From contig JAAFID010000009.1 of assembly GCA_013297765.1 (NCBI GenBank), forward strand, positions 1 to 44,399: a DNA stretch of 44,399 nt, given 5' to 3'. A model generated the notes under the pieces. The model did no database searches. It saw only the letters and a list, made by a program, of their open reading frames with translations, and was not told the DNA's origin. The position numbers and the translations under genes were made by a program. Below are positions 39,974 to 44,399 of this stretch, piece by piece. Position 1 is the stretch's first letter, and every line of letters starts with the position of its first letter. This stretch comes from Cytophagales bacterium. GTDB taxonomy: Bacteria; Bacteroidota; Bacteroidia; Cytophagales; Cytophagaceae.

Positions 39974-41903
39974 ATTATACACAATCAATCAATATCTAAT
40001 TTTATTAATTGTTTCAATCGCTGTAAGCAACTGTTATGCACAGACAAATTTAGAGTATAAACGATTAAAGGCACAATATCCAGGCGAACAAGTTGTTACT
40101 ATAATGAACAATGAAAAATTGAACATTAGTATAACAAATGGAAAAATTGATGTACAATTAGATTCATATTTAGAAAAAATATATTTAGAAAATACAGCAG
40201 GACTTTATTCTGAAGGCTCTGTGGATTATACAGATTTTGGTAAAATAATAAAAATAGAGGCAGGTAGTTTGTTGCCTAATAATGACAAATACAAAACAAT
40301 ACCTGTAAAGGATTTTACAAAAACTGAAAAAATAAGCAACCATGTTTTTTATGATGGATTAAAGAATATTTCTTTTTTTTATCCATCATTACAAAAAGGA
40401 GCTAAATCATATTTGAAAATAAATAAGCAAATCTCTGAACCCAGGCTTATCAATGCCAATTTTTTTCAAGAAAATAATCCAGCATTAACTTCAGAATATA
40501 GTGTTTCTTTTCATAAAGATATAGAAATTGATTTTCGATGTTTTAACATCAACGACACTACAATTTCATTTACAAAAACTATAAATAAAAACATAAATAC
40601 CTACAGTTGGAAAATGAACAATGTAGCAAAATATCAATACGAGGCAGGAGCACCTGATTTTAATTATTTTACACCTCATATTGCAGTTTGGATCAAATCT
40701 TATACTATCAATGGAAAGAAAATAAATGTACTTAACAGTTTAGATGATTTGTATAATTGGTATTATAGCCATACTAATAAAATAGATGAACAATATAGTT
40801 CTGAGTTAAAAAACATTGTAGATTCTTTACTAAAAAATGAAACTGTAGAAATCGAGAAAGTAAAAAAAATATACTATTGGGTACAAGAAAACATTAAGTA
40901 TATAGCATTTGAAGATGGTATGGCTGGTTTTGTACCAAGAAGTGCTTCTAAAGTATGTGAAAAAAGATATGGTGATTGTAAAGATATGGCCAATATCATC
41001 AAACAAATGCTGGCATATGCGAATATTAGAGCGCATTGGACATGGATAGGAAGCAATTCATTGCCATATACCTATAAACAACTACCAACTCCATCGGTAG
41101 CTAATCATATGATTGCTACCTATATCAACAATGGTAACTATTACTTCCTTGATGCTACCGGTAAAAAAACACCGCTAGAAATTCCCACTGATTTTATACA
41201 AGGGAAAGAAGCGATGATTAGTATTGACAGCAATCGCTATGAAATAAAAAAAGTAACTACAGTACCATTTGAAAACACACAATTGGTAGATTCTGTGAAC
41301 ATATATATTGATCAAAATAATATTGTTGGCAATGGAAAGTCATCATTAACAGGCTATGAACACATCTCATTGTATTTGCAACTTTATGATACCAAGGAAG
41401 ACACCTCACAAATATTGAGAGATTATTATAATAAAGGAAACAATAAGTTCTTAATTTCAAAATTTTCTATTGCTCAATTAGAAGATCGGAATCTTCCTGC
41501 AATTGTAAAATATGACTTTAATATAGCTGATTATGTAAAAATAATTGATAATGAAATATATGTAAATTTAAATTTGGACAAAAACTATCAGCATGAAGAT
41601 TTAAATGCTGACAGAAAATTGTCGCTTCAAAAAGATAATAAAGAATTGCTTAAGTCTATAGTGACCCTGAAAATACCTAAGGGTTACGCACTTCAAGAAT
41701 TGCCTCAAAACAGCACTTATAACAATGAATATTTTGGATTTAAGGTAGAATACACTAGTTCAAAAGATGAAGTTATCTTAAAAAAAAATATTTATATTAA
41801 TTTTTTACTTTTAGAAAAAGAAAATTTTGAAGCCTGGAACAACATGATTAAACAATTAAACAAAGTATATCTTGAAATAGTATCGTTAAAACAAATAAAA
41901 TAA
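39963..41903 (+). CDS. DUF3857 plus transglutaminase-like domain exported protein
   Basis: Signal peptide ending CYAQ; WVQENIKYIAFEDGMAGFVPRSASKVCEKRYGDCKDMANIIKQML ... VANHMIATYINNGNYYFLDATGK, giving Cys-His-Asp transglutaminase-like residues. Confidence 0.9.
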   Translation: MKNKLYTINQYLILLIVSIAVSNCYAQTNLEYKRLKAQYPGEQVVTIMNNEKLNISITNGKIDVQLDSYLEKIYLENTAGLYSEGSVDYTDFGKIIKIEAGSLLPNNDKYKTIPVKDFTKTEKISNHVFYDGLKNISFFYPSLQKGAKSYLKINKQISEPRLINANFFQENNPALTSEYSVSFHKDIEIDFRCFNINDTTISFTKTINKNINTYSWKMNNVAKYQYEAGAPDFNYFTPHIAVWIKSYTINGKKINVLNSLDDLYNWYYSHTNKIDEQYSSELKNIVDSLLKNETVEIEKVKKIYYWVQENIKYIAFEDGMAGFVPRSASKVCEKRYGDCKDMANIIKQMLAYANIRAHWTWIGSNSLPYTYKQLPTPSVANHMIATYINNGNYYFLDATGKKTPLEIPTDFIQGKEAMISIDSNRYEIKKVTTVPFENTQLVDSVNIYIDQNNIVGNGKSSLTGYEHISLYLQLYDTKEDTSQILRDYYNKGNNKFLISKFSIAQLEDRNLPAIVKYDFNIADYVKIIDNEIYVNLNLDKNYQHEDLNADRKLSLQKDNKELLKSIVTLKIPKGYALQELPQNSTYNNEYFGFKVEYTSSKDEVILKKNIYINFLLLEKENFEAWNNMIKQLNKVYLEIVSLKQIK

Positions 41904-43873
41904 TGATGAAAAATATCATAATCTCATGCGCCTTTTTGCTTTTCAATTGCCACATAATTGCTCAAGATATAGTTTACGCTGGGTATGATTGGAGCAATAA
42001 TCCAAAACCTAACAAATTGTCAACTAACGAGAAACAATTGGCTGAATTGATATTAAAAGAAAAACAAGCTATTGAATATCTCTTTGATGAAACTACTAAA
42101 CAATTTTTGCAGTATGAATTATTACACAGAATTTTAAGGGTAAATTCTAATGTTGCTATTGAGCAAAATAATCGTATTTATATTCCTTCTTCCAAAGAAG
42201 CCGAATTTTTAAAACATAAAATAAGGGTAATTAGCCCTAATGGAAAAATAAAAGTATTGTCAAATGCTGATATTAAAGAAGCGGAACATGAAGAAACCAA
42301 AGTTAAATACAGTTATTATGCATTAGAAGGTATAGAGTTAGGTAGCGAAATAGAGTATTTTTATTTGAAAAAATCTTATGCAGAATACACAGGAATAAGA
42401 GAAACAATCCAATCAGATGTGCTAAAAAAAAATGTTGAGTTTGAAATTATTTCTTCACCTCATTTAATATTTAAAGCAAAGTCTTATAATGGTTTACCTG
42501 AATTTAAGTCAGATACTAGTATACCCAACAAACTTAATTTGTCTCTAAAATTAGATTCTGTAGTGGCATTAAAAGAAGAAAGCAATTCTGCATATACTTC
42601 TAATCTTCAACAATTTATATACAAGCTAGAGAAAAACACAGCCACTGGAAAAAAAGACATAGTTTCATACGGAGCAGTTTCAGAAACTATTTATAAATCT
42701 ATAATGGTGTGGGACAAAAATATTTCCAAAAAAGTTAAAAAAACTTTAGATAAAATTGATATCAAATATTCCATCGATGAAGAGGACAAAATTAAAACCA
42801 TTGAAAATTACTTAAAAGTGAATTTCAATATATTAGATAATAATAATGCTCAACTGGAAGATATATCACAAATACTGGATACAAAAGTTGCAAATAAGCC
42901 AGGAATGACAAAACTATTTGCAGCAATATTTAACGAATTAAATATTGATTATCAAATAGTTTTAACTTGCGAACGAAACAAATTAAAATTTGATACAAAG
43001 TTTGAGTCTTACAATTTTTTGAACAATTATCTAATTTACCTGCCTAAACTTAACACCTTTTTATCTCCTTCTGACCAGTTCACATGTTTAGGATTTGTAC
43101 CTTATTATTTAACAAACAATTATGGTCTTTTTATTAAAAAAGTAAAACTAAATGATTTTGAAACAGGAATAGGCAAAATAAAATTTATAGACCCAGTTGC
43201 TTATGACAAATCGTATGATAATTTGAAGGTGGAAATTGTCACAAATTCAGAAATCATAAAGCCATTGATAAATATCGAACGACAAATGGGCGGCTACTAT
43301 GCAGAATACTACCAGCCTTATTATAGTTTCTATACTGATGAAGACAAAAAGAAAGCTACTGAGGGAATAATGAAAGATTTTATTGAAGGCATTGACATTA
43401 AAAAAGTAACGGTAGAAAATGAAGGTAATGATTACTTTGGCAAAAAACCCTTTATAGTAAAATCTTCATTTGTGGGTGATAATCTTGTAGAAAAAGCAGG
43501 TGAAAAATATTTATTTAAAATTGGTGAATTGATAGGTAGGCAAATGGAAATGTATAAAGAAGAACAAAGAAAACTACCCATAGAGTCTTCATTTAATAGG
43601 TCTTATCATCGACTATTAAGTTTTGAAGTACCTAAAGGTTATAAAATTACAAACTTAAATTCCTTAAATATGAATGTTTTTTTAGAGAAAAATGGTGAGA
43701 AAATTTTTAATTTTGAATCAAAACATACTTTAAATGGGAATAAACTAGATATTGAGATTTCGGAAGTTTATAAGGTAATTGAGGTTTCTTTAGAAGATTA
43801 TGAAAACTATAGAAAAGTGATTAATGCAGCAGCCGATTTTAATAAAGTCACTTTATTTTTAGAAAAATTATAG
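41903..43873 (+). CDS. DUF3857-like exported protein with degenerate transglutaminase-like region
   Basis: Signal peptide IIISCAFLLFNCHIIAQ; same organisation as the preceding protein but with KVANKPGMTKLFAAIFNELNIDYQIVL and FLNNYLIYLPKLNTFLSPSDQF where the triad should lie. Confidence 0.75.
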   Translation: MMKNIIISCAFLLFNCHIIAQDIVYAGYDWSNNPKPNKLSTNEKQLAELILKEKQAIEYLFDETTKQFLQYELLHRILRVNSNVAIEQNNRIYIPSSKEAEFLKHKIRVISPNGKIKVLSNADIKEAEHEETKVKYSYYALEGIELGSEIEYFYLKKSYAEYTGIRETIQSDVLKKNVEFEIISSPHLIFKAKSYNGLPEFKSDTSIPNKLNLSLKLDSVVALKEESNSAYTSNLQQFIYKLEKNTATGKKDIVSYGAVSETIYKSIMVWDKNISKKVKKTLDKIDIKYSIDEEDKIKTIENYLKVNFNILDNNNAQLEDISQILDTKVANKPGMTKLFAAIFNELNIDYQIVLTCERNKLKFDTKFESYNFLNNYLIYLPKLNTFLSPSDQFTCLGFVPYYLTNNYGLFIKKVKLNDFETGIGKIKFIDPVAYDKSYDNLKVEIVTNSEIIKPLINIERQMGGYYAEYYQPYYSFYTDEDKKKATEGIMKDFIEGIDIKKVTVENEGNDYFGKKPFIVKSSFVGDNLVEKAGEKYLFKIGELIGRQMEMYKEEQRKLPIESSFNRSYHRLLSFEVPKGYKITNLNSLNMNVFLEKNGEKIFNFESKHTLNGNKLDIEISEVYKVIEVSLEDYENYRKVINAAADFNKVTLFLEKL

Positions 43874-43907
43874 TTTTCATTTACAATCTCTTGTATACTT
43901 GAACTTA

Positions 43908-43960
43908 TAATAATAAAAATCTCCGATAGAAATCAAACTATAGGATTTTTTTATTATATA
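43908..43960. terminator. Putative bidirectional terminator hairpin between convergent genes
   Basis: TAATAAAAATCTCCGATAG-aaatcaaa-CTATAGGATTTTTTTATTA, imperfect inverted repeat with A tract on one side and T tract on the other. Confidence 0.6.
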
Positions 43961-43967
43961 TAGTCTA

Positions 43968-44399
43968 TTAAATATTTACAATTAAATTGCAAAGGTTTTT
44001 ACCTATACAATTTTCGATTTTAAAAGTATCCATCAATTGATTAAACTTCTCAATTCTATCCTCCATGGTTTCAAGGTATCTATTGTGTCTGATTTTTTTT
44101 CTCATATACCACCATATTCTTTCGATAGGATTTAAGTCTGGAGAATAAGAAGGTAAATAAACCAATTCTATTCGATGTTTATATCTCTCTAAAATCGGTT
44201 TCAGTCTTTTTGCATGATGATATCTCACGTTATCAACCACCATTACTACTTTCTGATTTGGATAAAGTAACACAACTGCAATTAAAAATTGAAAAAAAGT
44301 TAGTGTATTACCTTTTTCTGCAACTTTAGTTGTTACAATCCCTGTTGCTGGATTCACGCACCCAAACAGGGTTTTTCGTTCTCTTCTTCGTTGCTTTTG
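43968..44399 (-). mobile_element. IS630-family transposase, C-terminal DDE portion (truncated by the window edge)
   Basis: Frame open to the edge: QKQRRRERKTLFGCVNPATGIVTTKVAEKGNTLTFFQFL...KVVMVVDNVRYHHAKRLKPILERYKHRIELVYLPSYSPDLNPIERIWWYMRKKI (IS630 DDE_3 motifs). Confidence 0.88.

Overview
AT-rich Bacteroidota-type window, called from protein families, signal peptides ending in A-Q, a TTTG-N19-TAnnTTTG promoter, and the presence of YtxJ, DUF3822 and DUF1573. From left to right: (1) the 5' part of ffh on the minus strand; (2) a surface-polysaccharide locus at about 0.8-15.2 kb. This locus has glycosyltransferases, two FkbM methyltransferases, a DUF268-like protein, other SAM methyltransferases, a Wzx flippase, YfhO, a WbpB-like oxidoreductase and a WbpE-like aminotransferase, mostly as one tightly overlapping minus-strand operon. 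(3) Mostly housekeeping or cell-envelope genes at about 15.5-35.3 kb: pfkA, an OmpA-family protein, DUF1573, Nudix, DUF3822, a CNNM/CorC-type protein, a vWA membrane protein, fabG, a TPR-like protein, asnB, a second flippase, ytxJ, a TonB-type beta-barrel, YqgE/AlgH and DUF349. (4) tRNA-Thr(TGT) with a recognisable promoter and terminator. (5) A four-gene secreted operon at 35.7-43.9 kb: TPR protein, giant TPR plus YwqK/MORN-repeat protein, DUF3857-transglutaminase-like protein, and a paralogue that has apparently lost the catalytic triad. (6) A truncated IS630-type transposase running off the right edge. The best candidate for an undescribed system is the 35.7-43.9 kb operon. The methyltransferase-rich glycan locus and its zinc-ribbon/GT61-like protein come second. 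All calls are from reading the sequence; no database search was run.
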